From Micromonospora echinospora (GTDB lineage Bacteria > Actinomycetota > Actinomycetes > Mycobacteriales > Micromonosporaceae), in the NCBI RefSeq assembly GCF_900091495.1, contig NZ_LT607413.1, positions 806,001 through 870,000 on the forward strand: a DNA stretch of 64,000 nucleotides, read 5' to 3'. The notes under the pieces were generated by a model. It was given only the letters and a program-made list of their open reading frames with translations, was not told where the DNA came from and made no database searches. Shown here piece after piece: positions 45,175-54,385 of this stretch. Both the position numbers and the translations under genes were made by a program. The stretch's first letter is position 1, and each line of letters starts with the position of its first letter.

Positions 45175-47853
45175 ATGAGTCGGTGGGAGTTCATCGGCCG
45201 GACGGAGGACCTGGACCGTCTGCTGTCCGCGGTGACCGGGGGCGGGGGACGGGGCCTGTTCCTCAGTGGAACCGCCGGCATCGGCAAGAGCCGGCTGCTG
45301 CGGGAGGGCGTCGCGGCGCTGCCCACCGACCGGTACGCGATCTGGGTGGTGGCGGCCAGCGCCACCACCGCCACCATCCCGTTCGGTGGACTCGTGCAGG
45401 TCCTGCCGACCGAGCAACCCCGGGGGCTCTCCCCCGCCGGTGTCCTGCGCTGGGCGGTCGGCGCGCTACGGCAGCAGGCCGCCGGACGGCCGATCGTGCT
45501 GGCGGTGGACGACGCGCACCTGCTGGACCCGCCCTCGGCCGCGCTGGTGCACCTGATCGCCCGGATGGACAACGCCACCGTGCTGGGCACGCTGCGCAAC
45601 GGCGAGCAGGTGCCGCTGCCGATCCGCGCGCTCTGGACCGACGACCTGGTGGACCACGCCGAGCTGGCACCGCTCGGCCTGGCCGACACCACCGGGCTGC
45701 TCACCGCCATCCTCGGCGGTCCGGTGGAATCGTGCTCGGCGGACCGGCTCTGGCGGCTCTCCGAGGGCAACCCGCTGCTGCTGCGGGAGCTGGTGTTCGC
45801 CGCGCTCGGCAGCGGCGAGCTGCGTGAGACGTACGGCATCTGGCGCTGGACCGGTCGGCTGGAGCTGGCGCCCAGCCTCACCGACCTGATCGGCGTCCGG
45901 ATCGGGCAGCTCACCCCGGGCGTCCGGACGGTGGTCGAGCTGGCCGCCTTCGGCGAGCCGCTCGGGCTGGAGCTGCTCAACCGGGCCGCCGACCCGGCCG
46001 CCGTGGAGACCGCCGAGGAACGCGGCCTGATCACCGTGGTCCGCGACGACCGGCGGCTCGACGTCCGGCTGGCGCACCCGCTCTACGGCGAGGTGATGCG
46101 CCGGGGATGCCCGGTCAGCCGGACCCGGCGGTTGCGGGCCCAGCTCGCCGACCTGATCGAGGCGGCGGGCAAGCGCCGCCGGGACGACCTGCTGCGGGTG
46201 GCGGTGTGGCGGCTCGACTCCGGCACCGCGCAGGATCCGGCGCTGCTGCTCGGCGCGGCCGTCCAGGCCTTTGCCCGGTACGACGTGCCGCTGGCGACCC
46301 GGCTGGCCCGCGCGGCGGTGGAGGCCGACGGCGGGTACGCCGCCGCCGAGCTGCTGGCCACCATCCTGATGTTCGCCGACCGGCCGGAGGAGGCGCTCGA
46401 CGTGCTCGACGCGGTCGCCGGCCAGCTCGACGCCGACGACCGGTACAGCCGGTGGCTGACCGTCCGGGGCATGGTCAGCTACTGGGGGCTGCGCCAGGAG
46501 TCCACGGTGGAGGAGATGGCGGTGCGGGCGGCGGAGCTGACCGACATCGCCGACCAGACCCGGGTCCGCGCGTTCGAGGCGATCATGCGGCTGCACCGCC
46601 TCGACCTGGCCGCCGCCCAGCGGCTGAGCTGTGCGGTGCTGGACCGTCCGGCCGCCGGGGTGGCCTCCCGGGAACTGGCCCGGTGCACGATCGCCCACCT
46701 CCAGGCCGCCCAGGGCCGGCTGGCGCTCAGCGCGGCGGCGATCGCCGCGGTGGAGGCGGAGGCCGACCAGTGGCGGGGCGACATGCCGTACCTGCAACTG
46801 GCGCTGGAACTGGCCCGGGGCACCCGGCTGATGCTCGCCGGGGAACTCGCCGGCATCGACGCCATCGTGGTCGACGAGTTCGCCGACCTGGCCGGGGCCG
46901 GCGACTTCCGCCTCGGCACCGGTTACCTCGGCATCCTCCAGGCGTACGCGGCCCGGCTGCGCGGGCGCAGCGCCGAGGCGCTCAAGACCAGCCTGAGCGC
47001 CTGCGCGGTGTTGACCAGCAGTGGTGTCTACGCCGGGCTGGCCCACGCCGAACGGGCCCAGGCGGCGGCGCTGCGCGGTGACGCCGTCGGGGCCGCCGAG
47101 GCGATGGCGGACGCCGACCGTACCCACTCGCCGGGGATGGCCGTGCTCTACCCGTGGCTGGAGCAGGCGCGCGGCGCGGTGCTCGCGGTCACCGGCGACC
47201 TGGCCGGCGCGGTGAAGCACCTCGCCGAGCTGGCCGACCGGTTGCGGGAGGACGGTTTCGCCGGGCACGAGGTGCTGGCCCTGCACGACCTGGTCCGGCT
47301 GGACCAGGCGGCGCTCCCGGTCGGCCCGCTCTGTTCCGACGGGCAACGACGCACGGTCGCCCAGCGGTTGACCGAGCTGACCGAACAGGTGGACGGCGTG
47401 CTGCCACCGCTGCTGGCCCGGCACGCGCGGGCGGTGGCCAGCGGGTCCCCGGACGACCTGCTGGCCGTCGCCGACGGGTTCGCCGACCGCGAGCTGAACG
47501 TCTTCGCCGCCGAGGCGGCGGCCCTGGCGCTGCACCGGTTGCGGCGGCAGCGGGCGGCGACCGCCGGGGCCGCCCACGACCGCCTCGGTGACCTGCTGGG
47601 CCGCTGCGACCAGCTGCGGACGCCGGCGCTGCGGCTCGGGCAGCCGGCGCTGACCCACCGGGAGTGGCAGATCGCCCGGCTCGCCGCCGACGGCGTGGCG
47701 AGTCGCCGGATCGCCGAGCAGCTGTTCCTGTCGCCGCGCACGGTGGAGAACCATCTCCAGCGGGTCTACGGCAAGCTGGGCATCGCCGGGCGGCCCGAGC
47801 TGCGGGCCGCGTTGCGCTGCATCCCGGGCCACGAGGACGGGGTTGCGCACTGA
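45175..47853 (+). CDS. Large LuxR-family regulator with AAA ATPase domain (LAL type)
   Basis: An 892-aa regulator. An N-terminal AAA/NACHT-like ATPase has Walker A LSGTAGIGKSRLL and Walker B IVLAVDDAHLLD. A long helical, TPR-like middle (about 330-810) follows. The C-terminal LuxR HTH has LTHREWQIARLAADGVASRR then IAEQLFLSPRTVENHLQRVY. Such LAL regulators respond to metabolites or partner proteins and often control secondary metabolism or carbohydrate use. Start is ATG 45175 (MSRWEFIGRTEDL); the frame upstream is a shadow. The pncB gene follows 16 bases later, so they may be co-transcribed. Confidence 0.93.
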   Translation: MSRWEFIGRTEDLDRLLSAVTGGGGRGLFLSGTAGIGKSRLLREGVAALPTDRYAIWVVAASATTATIPFGGLVQVLPTEQPRGLSPAGVLRWAVGALRQQAAGRPIVLAVDDAHLLDPPSAALVHLIARMDNATVLGTLRNGEQVPLPIRALWTDDLVDHAELAPLGLADTTGLLTAILGGPVESCSADRLWRLSEGNPLLLRELVFAALGSGELRETYGIWRWTGRLELAPSLTDLIGVRIGQLTPGVRTVVELAAFGEPLGLELLNRAADPAAVETAEERGLITVVRDDRRLDVRLAHPLYGEVMRRGCPVSRTRRLRAQLADLIEAAGKRRRDDLLRVAVWRLDSGTAQDPALLLGAAVQAFARYDVPLATRLARAAVEADGGYAAAELLATILMFADRPEEALDVLDAVAGQLDADDRYSRWLTVRGMVSYWGLRQESTVEEMAVRAAELTDIADQTRVRAFEAIMRLHRLDLAAAQRLSCAVLDRPAAGVASRELARCTIAHLQAAQGRLALSAAAIAAVEAEADQWRGDMPYLQLALELARGTRLMLAGELAGIDAIVVDEFADLAGAGDFRLGTGYLGILQAYAARLRGRSAEALKTSLSACAVLTSSGVYAGLAHAERAQAAALRGDAVGAAEAMADADRTHSPGMAVLYPWLEQARGAVLAVTGDLAGAVKHLAELADRLREDGFAGHEVLALHDLVRLDQAALPVGPLCSDGQRRTVAQRLTELTEQVDGVLPPLLARHARAVASGSPDDLLAVADGFADRELNVFAAEAAALALHRLRRQRAATAGAAHDRLGDLLGRCDQLRTPALRLGQPALTHREWQIARLAADGVASRRIAEQLFLSPRTVENHLQRVYGKLGIAGRPELRAALRCIPGHEDGVAH

Positions 47854-47869
47854 ACTCTAGGCTGGGGTC

Positions 47870-49156
47870 GTGAGCACCCTTCGCCCCGCGCTGCTGACCG
47901 ACCACTACGAGCTGACCATGGTCAGCGCCGCCCTGCGGGACGGCACCGCCGACCGGCGCTGCGTCTTCGAGGTGTTCAGCCGGCGACTGCCGGCCGGCCG
48001 CCGGTACGGCGTGGTCGCCGGCACCGCCCGGCTGGTCGAGCTGATCCGCGACTTCCGGTTCGACGAGGCGGAGGTGGACTTCCTCCGCCGGACCGGGGTG
48101 GTCGACGAGGCGGCGGCCGACTGGCTGTCCCGGTACCGCTTCACCGGCGACGTCGACGGGTACGCCGAGGGCGACCTGTTCTTCCCCGGCTCCCCGATCC
48201 TGACCGTCTCGGGCGGTTTCGCCGAGTGCGTGGTGCTGGAGACGCTGGTGCTGTCGGTGCTCAACCACGACTGCGCGGTGGCTGCCGCGGCGGCCCGGAT
48301 GGTGACCGCCGCCCGGGGCCGGACGCTGATCGAGATGGGCTCCCGGCGGGCGCACGAGGAGGCGGCGGTGGCCGCCGCCCGGTCCGCGTACCTGGCCGGT
48401 TTCGCGTTCACCTCGAACCTGGCCGCCGGGCAGCGGTACGGCATACCCACCGCCGGCACCGCGGCGCACGCCTTCACCCTGCTGCACGACGACGAGCGGG
48501 CCGCGTTCGCCTCGCAGGTGGCGACGCTGGGCAAGGACACCACGCTGCTGGTGGACACGTACGACATCAGCCAGGGCATCCGCAACGCGATCGCGGTGGC
48601 CGGGACGGAGCTGCGGGCGGTCCGGATCGACTCCGGCGACCTGGCGGTGATCGCCCAGCAGTCCCGCGAGCTGCTCGACTCGCTCGGCGCCACCGAGACC
48701 AAGATCATCGTCTCCGGTGACCTGGACGAGTACGCCATCGCCGCGCTCGCCGCCGAGCCGGTCGACATGTACGGCGCGGGCACCGCCGTGGTCACCGGCT
48801 CGGGCGCGCCCACCGCCGGGCTGGTCTACAAGCTGGTCGAGGTGGAGGGGCGGCCGGTGGTCAAGCGCTCCGAGCAGAAGGCCACCATCGGCGGACGCAA
48901 GGTCGCGGTCCGCCGGCACAAGCCGACCGGCACCGCCACCGAGGAGGTCGTCGTCCCGCAGGGGGTGCCGGACCACGCGCCGCACGACCGGCTGCTCCAG
49001 CGGTCGTACGTGGTCGACGGCGAGCCGGTCGACCTGCCCCGGCTGGACGAGTCGCGGGAGCACCTGCGGCAGTGCCTGATCTCGATCCCCTGGGAGGGGC
49101 TGAAGCTCTCCGCCGGGGACCCGGCGGTCCCCGTCACCGTCGTACCCGCCGGCTGA
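47870..49156 (+). CDS. pncB: Nicotinate phosphoribosyltransferase
   Basis: A 428-aa enzyme joining nicotinate and PRPP to nicotinate mononucleotide in NAD salvage (Preiss-Handler pathway). Conserved stretches: LTDHYELTMVSAAL, EMGSRRAHEEAAVAAARSAY, GTAAHAFTLLHDDERAAFA (active-site His), VRIDSGDL and IIVSGDLDEYAIAALA. GTG 47870 starts the protein. It is 25 bases before the nicotinamidase gene, with which it forms one pathway. Confidence 0.96.
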   Translation: MSTLRPALLTDHYELTMVSAALRDGTADRRCVFEVFSRRLPAGRRYGVVAGTARLVELIRDFRFDEAEVDFLRRTGVVDEAAADWLSRYRFTGDVDGYAEGDLFFPGSPILTVSGGFAECVVLETLVLSVLNHDCAVAAAAARMVTAARGRTLIEMGSRRAHEEAAVAAARSAYLAGFAFTSNLAAGQRYGIPTAGTAAHAFTLLHDDERAAFASQVATLGKDTTLLVDTYDISQGIRNAIAVAGTELRAVRIDSGDLAVIAQQSRELLDSLGATETKIIVSGDLDEYAIAALAAEPVDMYGAGTAVVTGSGAPTAGLVYKLVEVEGRPVVKRSEQKATIGGRKVAVRRHKPTGTATEEVVVPQGVPDHAPHDRLLQRSYVVDGEPVDLPRLDESREHLRQCLISIPWEGLKLSAGDPAVPVTVVPAG

Positions 49157-49181
49157 CCACACCCCGGAAAGGAACGCTTCG

Positions 49182-49763
49182 ATGGCCAACGCACTGATCA
49201 TCGTGGACGTGCAGAACGACTTCTGCGAGGGCGGCTCGCTCGCGGTCGCGGGCGGGGCCGGCGTCGCGGCCGGGATCTCCCGGCTGCTCGCCACCGAACC
49301 CGACCGCTGGGACCACGTGGTCGCCACGAAGGACTACCACGTCGACCCGGGCGCGCACTTCGGGGACCCGCCGGACTTCGTGGAGTGCTGGCCCCGGCAC
49401 TGCGTGGTCGGCACCCCGGGCTCGGAGTTCCACCCGGGGCTGGACACCTCCCGGGTCGAGGCGATCTTCCACAAGGGGGAGTACGCCGCGGCGTACTCGG
49501 GCTTCGAGGGGCACGCCGCCGACGGCGAGTGCCTGGCCGACTGGCTGCGCCGGCACGACGTGGACCGGGTCGACGTGGTCGGCATCGCCACCGACCACTG
49601 CGTCCGGGCCACCGCGCTCGACGCCGCCCGGGAGGGCTTCGCCACCACCGTGCTGCTGGAACTGACCGCCGCCGTCGCGCCGGCCACCACCGACGTGGCG
49701 TTGCGGGCCATGGAGGGCGCGGGGGTCACCCTGCACGGCGGGCCTGTGATGCCGACCGCATGA
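49182..49763 (+). CDS. pncA: Nicotinamidase
   Basis: A 193-aa isochorismatase-family amidase turning nicotinamide into nicotinate and ammonia. The catalytic triad is D9 (IIVDVQNDF), K98 (FHKGEYAAAYSGFEG) and C140 (IATDHCVRATALDA). Metal ligands D51, H53 and H59 lie in KDYHVDPGAHF. In mycobacteria the same enzyme activates pyrazinamide. The product feeds PncB, encoded just upstream. AAAGGA precedes the ATG. Confidence 0.96.
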   Translation: MANALIIVDVQNDFCEGGSLAVAGGAGVAAGISRLLATEPDRWDHVVATKDYHVDPGAHFGDPPDFVECWPRHCVVGTPGSEFHPGLDTSRVEAIFHKGEYAAAYSGFEGHAADGECLADWLRRHDVDRVDVVGIATDHCVRATALDAAREGFATTVLLELTAAVAPATTDVALRAMEGAGVTLHGGPVMPTA

Positions 49764-49828
49764 CCCGGTAAACAGGTGGCTCCTGTCAGACCCTCGACCG
49801 ACGATGGACGGCGGAGGTGCCCGCCGTC

Positions 49829-51046
49829 ATGAATCTCACGCCCTACCGGGACGCCCTCGCGGTGCCCGGTATCCGGTCGCTGCTGCTCGTGGCGGTGCTG
49901 GCCCGCATCCCGCACACCGCGGCAGGCATCGCGCTCACCTTCTACGTCCTGCTCGACCTCGACCGGGGATACGGCGCGGCGGGCCTGGTCGGCGCGGCGC
50001 TGACCGTCGGCGCGGCGCTCGGCGCCCCGCTGCTGGGCCGGCTGGTCGACCGGCGGGGCCTGACCCTGGTCCTGGTCCTCACCACGGCCGGCGAGGCGCT
50101 GTTCTGGACGACCGCGCCGCACCTGACGTACGGGCTGCTGCTGCCGGCGGCGTTCCTGGCCGGGCTGCTCGCCCTGCCGCTCTCCTCGGTGATCCGGCAG
50201 TGCATCGCCGCGATGGTGCCGCCCGAGCACCGCCGGCCGGCGTACGCGCTGGACTCGATGTCGGTGGAGCTGTCGTTCATGGTGGGCCCGGCACTGGGCG
50301 TGGCGCTGGCCACCGCCATCGCGCCCCGGATCACCCTCTGGGCGGTGGGCGGCGGCATCGTCGCCGCCGGGCTCGCGCTGCTGGTGCTGAACCCGCCGGT
50401 ACGGGCCGCCGGGGAGCAGACCGCCGGCCCGGCCCGCCGGATCCCCCGCCGGGAGTGGCTCACGCCGCGCCTGCTCGCCGTGCTCGCCGTCAGCAGCGCG
50501 TGCACGCTGGTGCTCGGCGGCACCGACGTGGCGGTGGTGGCGGCGCTGCGCGACGACGGCCAGGTCGGCTGGACGGGGGTGGTACTGGGCCTCTGGGCGG
50601 CGTCCTCCCTGGTCGGCGGCTTCGCCTATGGCGCGGTCAGCCGCCCGGTGTCACCGCTGGCCCTGATGGCCGGGCTGGCCGTCTGCACCGTGCCGATCGG
50701 CCTGGCCGGAGGGCAGTGGTGGCTGCTCGCCCTGGCCCTGATTCCGGCCGGGCTGCTCTGCGCGCCGACGCTTGCCGCCACCGCCGACGCGGTGAGCCGG
50801 CTCGCCCCGGCCCCGGTGCGGGGCGAGGCCATGGGGCTGCACGCGTCGGCGATCACCGTCGGCGTCGCCATCGGCGCGCCGCTGGCCGGCGCGATCATCG
50901 ACCGCACCACGCCGGCCTGGGGCTTCGCCGCCATCGGCCTGATCGGCGCCCTGGTCGCGCTCGTCGTGCTGCCGGCGGAGCTGCGCCACCGGCGCCGGAC
51001 GACGGACGACGCGAAGACCCCCGAACTGGTCGACTCCGCTCACTGA
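49829..51046 (+). CDS. MFS transporter
   Basis: A 405-aa major facilitator protein with about 12 helices. The loop 2-3 motif is GRLVDRRGLTLVLVL (family G-x3-D-R-x-G). A central cytoplasmic loop (RRIPRREW) separates the halves. Substrate unknown; drug or metabolite export is typical for this group. Start is the ATG at 49829 with GGAGGTG nine bases upstream, preferred over the GTG at 49817. It lies 65 bases after pncA. Confidence 0.9.
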   Translation: MNLTPYRDALAVPGIRSLLLVAVLARIPHTAAGIALTFYVLLDLDRGYGAAGLVGAALTVGAALGAPLLGRLVDRRGLTLVLVLTTAGEALFWTTAPHLTYGLLLPAAFLAGLLALPLSSVIRQCIAAMVPPEHRRPAYALDSMSVELSFMVGPALGVALATAIAPRITLWAVGGGIVAAGLALLVLNPPVRAAGEQTAGPARRIPRREWLTPRLLAVLAVSSACTLVLGGTDVAVVAALRDDGQVGWTGVVLGLWAASSLVGGFAYGAVSRPVSPLALMAGLAVCTVPIGLAGGQWWLLALALIPAGLLCAPTLAATADAVSRLAPAPVRGEAMGLHASAITVGVAIGAPLAGAIIDRTTPAWGFAAIGLIGALVALVVLPAELRHRRRTTDDAKTPELVDSAH

Positions 51047-51094
51047 ATCCGCAGGCCACCGCCACTTTGGGTCGACGCCGGCCGGAGTGCTTTG

Positions 51095-52762
51095 ATGGGG
51101 GGCGTGGCGAATCCGGTGATCCTCACCATCGACGACGACCCGGCCGTCTCCCGTGCCGTGGCCCGGGACATGCGACGGCGTTACGGCGACCGTTACCGGG
51201 TGGTCCGCGCCGGCTCCGGCCCCAGTGCCCTGGAGACGTTGCGGGAACTCAAGCTCCGGGGGGAGCAGGTGGCGGTGCTGGTCGCCGACTACCGCATGCC
51301 CGAGATGACCGGCATCGAGTTCCTCGAGGAGGCGATGGACCTCTTCCCCGCCGCGCGCCGGGTGTTGCTCACCGCGTACGCCGACACCGAGGCGGCGATC
51401 GACGCCATCAACCTGGTCGACCTCGACCACTACCTGCTCAAGCCCTGGCATCCGCCGGAGGAGAAGCTCTACCCGGTGGTGGACACGCTCCTCGACGCCT
51501 GGGCGACCACCCCGGAGGCCGCCGCCGCGGAACTGCGGGTGGTCGGGCACCGCTGGTCCGCGCCGTCCTTCGCGATCCGGGACTTCCTGGCCCGCAACCT
51601 GGTCCCGTACCGTTGGCTGCTCGCCGACGACTCGGAGGGCGGCCGGCTGCTGAAGGCGGCCGACGCGACCGTCGACGACGTGCCGGTGGTGATCGCCCCG
51701 GACGGAACGCACCTGGCCCGCCCCACCGAGGCCGAGCTGGCCGCGCTCGTCGGCCTCCGGGTGGCCCCCACCGAGGAGTTCTACGACCTGGTGGTCGTCG
51801 GTGGCGGACCGGCCGGGCTCGGCGCGGCGGTCTACGGCGCGTCCGAGGGGCTGCGCACGGTGCTGGTCGAGCGACGGGCCACCGGCGGGCAGGCCGGGCA
51901 GAGCAGCCGGATCGAGAACTACCTCGGCTTCCCGGAGGGCGTGTCCGGCGCCCAGCTCACCGACCGGGCCCGCCGGCAGGCGCTGAAGTTCGGCGCCGAG
52001 CTGCTCACCACCCGGGAGGTGACCGGGCTGACCGAGGCCGGGTCGGCCCGACTGCTCACCTTCGGCGACGGCAGCACGATCGCCGCGCACGCGGTGGTGC
52101 TCGCCACCGGTGTGTCGTACCGGGTGCTGGACGCGCCCGGCCTGGCCGAGCTGACCGGTCGGGGGGTCTTCTACGGCTCGGCCGCCACCGAGGCGCCGAG
52201 CTGCGTCGACCAGGAGGTCTACATCGTCGGCGGGGCGAACTCCGCCGGGCAGGCGGCGGTGCACTTCTCCCGGTACGCCAAGCGGGTGCACCTGCTGATC
52301 CGGGGGGCCGACCTGACCGCCTCGATGTCCCGGTACCTGATCGACCAGCTCGACCGGATCGACCGGGTGGTGGTGCACCCGCACACCGTGGTCGCCGCCG
52401 GGGCCGGCACGGAGCACCTGGAACGGCTCACCCTGGCCGACACCCGCAGCGGCGAGACCCGCGAGGTGGACGCCTCCTGGCTGTTCATCTTCATCGGCGC
52501 GCAGCCCCGTACCGACTGGCTGGACGGTGTCCTGGTCCGCGACGAGCGCGGATTCGTGGTGACCGGACCGGACCTGGTCGCCGGGGGACGCCGACCGCCG
52601 GGCTGGTCCCTGACGCGGGACCCGTACCACCTGGAGACCAGCATGCCCGGGGTCTTCGCCGCCGGGGACGTCCGGGCCGAGTCGGTCAAACGGGTCGCCT
52701 CGGCGGTCGGCGAGGGCGCGATGGCCGTCTCACTGGTGCACCGCTACCTGGAGTCCCGGTGA
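51095..52762 (+). CDS. Response-regulator domain fused to a thioredoxin reductase-like flavoprotein
   Basis: A 555-aa protein. Residues 5-125 are a receiver domain with acidic pocket DDD at 13-15, phosphoacceptor D65 (LVADYRMPEMTG), and LLTAYAD and YLLKPW. A linker of about 90 residues is followed by a two-nucleotide-site flavin reductase domain from 230, with FAD site VVVGGGPAGLGAAVYGASEG and NAD(P) site YIVGGANSAGQAAVHFS. Thioredoxin reductases have a C-A-T-C redox pair before the NADPH site; here it reads FYGSAATEAPSC, so the pair is lost. It probably does not reduce thioredoxin. It overlaps the kinase gene (GTGA). GGAG lies seven bases before the ATG. Confidence 0.93.
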   Translation: MGGVANPVILTIDDDPAVSRAVARDMRRRYGDRYRVVRAGSGPSALETLRELKLRGEQVAVLVADYRMPEMTGIEFLEEAMDLFPAARRVLLTAYADTEAAIDAINLVDLDHYLLKPWHPPEEKLYPVVDTLLDAWATTPEAAAAELRVVGHRWSAPSFAIRDFLARNLVPYRWLLADDSEGGRLLKAADATVDDVPVVIAPDGTHLARPTEAELAALVGLRVAPTEEFYDLVVVGGGPAGLGAAVYGASEGLRTVLVERRATGGQAGQSSRIENYLGFPEGVSGAQLTDRARRQALKFGAELLTTREVTGLTEAGSARLLTFGDGSTIAAHAVVLATGVSYRVLDAPGLAELTGRGVFYGSAATEAPSCVDQEVYIVGGANSAGQAAVHFSRYAKRVHLLIRGADLTASMSRYLIDQLDRIDRVVVHPHTVVAAGAGTEHLERLTLADTRSGETREVDASWLFIFIGAQPRTDWLDGVLVRDERGFVVTGPDLVAGGRRPPGWSLTRDPYHLETSMPGVFAAGDVRAESVKRVASAVGEGAMAVSLVHRYLESR

Positions 52763-54321
52763 CCACACCGGCCGGCGGGGCGGACGACCCGACCGGCCGG
52801 GTCGGGCCACCACCGGGGCCGGCGGGTCCGGACGGACCGTCGCCGGTGGGGCCGGCGGGTCCGCCCGCTCCGCCGCCGGGTGGCGCGGCGGGGGACGGGG
52901 AGCGCCCCACCGTCGGGCAACTGCGCACGCTCTTCCTCTTCGAGTCGCTCGACGACGCACAGCTCGCCTGGCTGGCCGAGCACGGACGGGTGGAGACCCG
53001 CGGCGCCCGTTCCGCCGTCTACACCGAGGGCGAACCGGCGACCTGCCTGTACGTCCTGCTCGACGGCATGGTGACGATGACCCGCCGGGTACGCGGCGAC
53101 GAGGTCGAGGTCGTCCGCACCGCCCAGCGCGGGGTCTACGGCGGGGCGACCCAGGCGTACCTGGGCGACCAGGTGCCGCAGGTCTACATCAACTCGCTGC
53201 GGGCCGTCGGCGACGCCACCTTCCTGGTGCTGCCCGCCGAGACCTTCGCGCACGCCGTCCGGTCCTGGTTCCCGATGGCGATGCACCTGCTCGAGGGGCT
53301 CTTCATCGGGATGCGGGACACCAACACCCGGGTCGGCGAGCGGGAACGGCTGCTGGCGCTCGGCTCCCTCTCGGCGGGGCTCACCCACGAGCTGAACAAC
53401 CCCGCCGGCGCGGCGGTCCGGGCCACCGCCGTGCTACGCGAACGGGTCGCGGCGATGCGGCACAAGCTGGCGATGATCGCCGACGGCCGGCTCGACGGGC
53501 GGGCTCTACACCAGCTGGTCGCGTTGCAGGAGGAGGCGGTCCGCCGGGTGGCCGACGCACCGACCCTCTCCCCGCTGGCCGCCAGCGACGCCGAGGACGA
53601 GCTGGCCGACTGGCTGGACGAGCGGGACATCTCCGCCGGCTGGGACCTCGCGCCGACGCTGGTCGCCGGTGGCCTGGACGTCGCCTGGCTGACCGGGGTG
53701 GAGTCGGCGGTCGGGGCGGCGGACCTGGAGAACGCGGTCCGCTGGCTCACCTACACCGTCGACACCGAACTGCTGATGAAGGAGATCGACGAGGCGGTCG
53801 GCCGGATCTCCGGCCTGGTCGGCGCGGCGAAGCAGTACTCGCAACTGGACCGGGCGCCGTACCAGGTGGTGGACGTGCACGAGCTGCTGGACGCGACCCT
53901 GGTGATGCTCCGCGCGAAGATCCCGCCGGGCGTCCGGCTGGTCCGGGAGTACGATCGGGCGCTGCCGCCGGTGTCGGCGTACGCCGCCGAGCTGAACCAG
54001 GTCTGGACGAACCTGATCGTCAACGCGCTCGACGCGATGGGCGACACCGGCACGCTCACCGTGCGGACGGGCCGGGACGGCGACTGTCTGGTGGTGGCGG
54101 TCGGCGACACCGGACCGGGCATCCCGGCCGACGTCCGGCCCCGGATCTTCGAGCCGTTCTTCACCACCAAGCCGGTCGGCGAGGGGACCGGCCTGGGCCT
54201 GGACATCTCGTACCGGATCGTGGTGCGCAAGCACCATGGGGACATCAGGGTGGAGTCGGCGCCGGGGTCGACCACCTTCCGGGTCCTGCTGCCGCTCACC
54301 GGACCGACCGCCGGGGGCTGA
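52759..54321 (+). CDS. Histidine kinase with cyclic nucleotide-binding domain
   Basis: A 520-aa soluble kinase. A Pro/Gly-rich N-terminus of about 50 residues leads to a CAP-type cNMP-binding domain (55-175; FLFESLDDAQLAWLAEHGRV, AVYTEGEPATCLYVLLDGMV). The kinase core has the H-box GSLSAGLTHELNNPAGAA (phosphorylated His), N-box LNQVWTNLIVNALDAM, G1 GDTGPGIP, F-box FEPFFTTKP and G2 GTGLGLDI. A helical insert sits between H-box and ATPase. It overlaps the response-regulator/flavin reductase gene, its evident partner. Ligand may be cAMP or another effector, since the domain also occurs in Crp-like sensors of other kinds. Confidence 0.93.
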   Translation: MTTPAGGADDPTGRVGPPPGPAGPDGPSPVGPAGPPAPPPGGAAGDGERPTVGQLRTLFLFESLDDAQLAWLAEHGRVETRGARSAVYTEGEPATCLYVLLDGMVTMTRRVRGDEVEVVRTAQRGVYGGATQAYLGDQVPQVYINSLRAVGDATFLVLPAETFAHAVRSWFPMAMHLLEGLFIGMRDTNTRVGERERLLALGSLSAGLTHELNNPAGAAVRATAVLRERVAAMRHKLAMIADGRLDGRALHQLVALQEEAVRRVADAPTLSPLAASDAEDELADWLDERDISAGWDLAPTLVAGGLDVAWLTGVESAVGAADLENAVRWLTYTVDTELLMKEIDEAVGRISGLVGAAKQYSQLDRAPYQVVDVHELLDATLVMLRAKIPPGVRLVREYDRALPPVSAYAAELNQVWTNLIVNALDAMGDTGTLTVRTGRDGDCLVVAVGDTGPGIPADVRPRIFEPFFTTKPVGEGTGLGLDISYRIVVRKHHGDIRVESAPGSTTFRVLLPLTGPTAGG

Positions 54322-54385
54322 CCCGGCGCCCCGGGGACGGCCGCTCGTCGGCCGTGGGGCGGTTAGCGGCTGAACCCGGGGCCGG

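Noticed and set aside
51095..52762. Naming the gene trxB
   Set aside because: The redox CxxC pair is absent and a receiver domain is fused, so thioredoxin reductase activity is not supported.
49804..54321. A 1505-codon plus-strand ORF
   Set aside because: Only 52759-54321 (the kinase) is real; the upstream part is an out-of-frame shadow of the MFS and flavin reductase genes.
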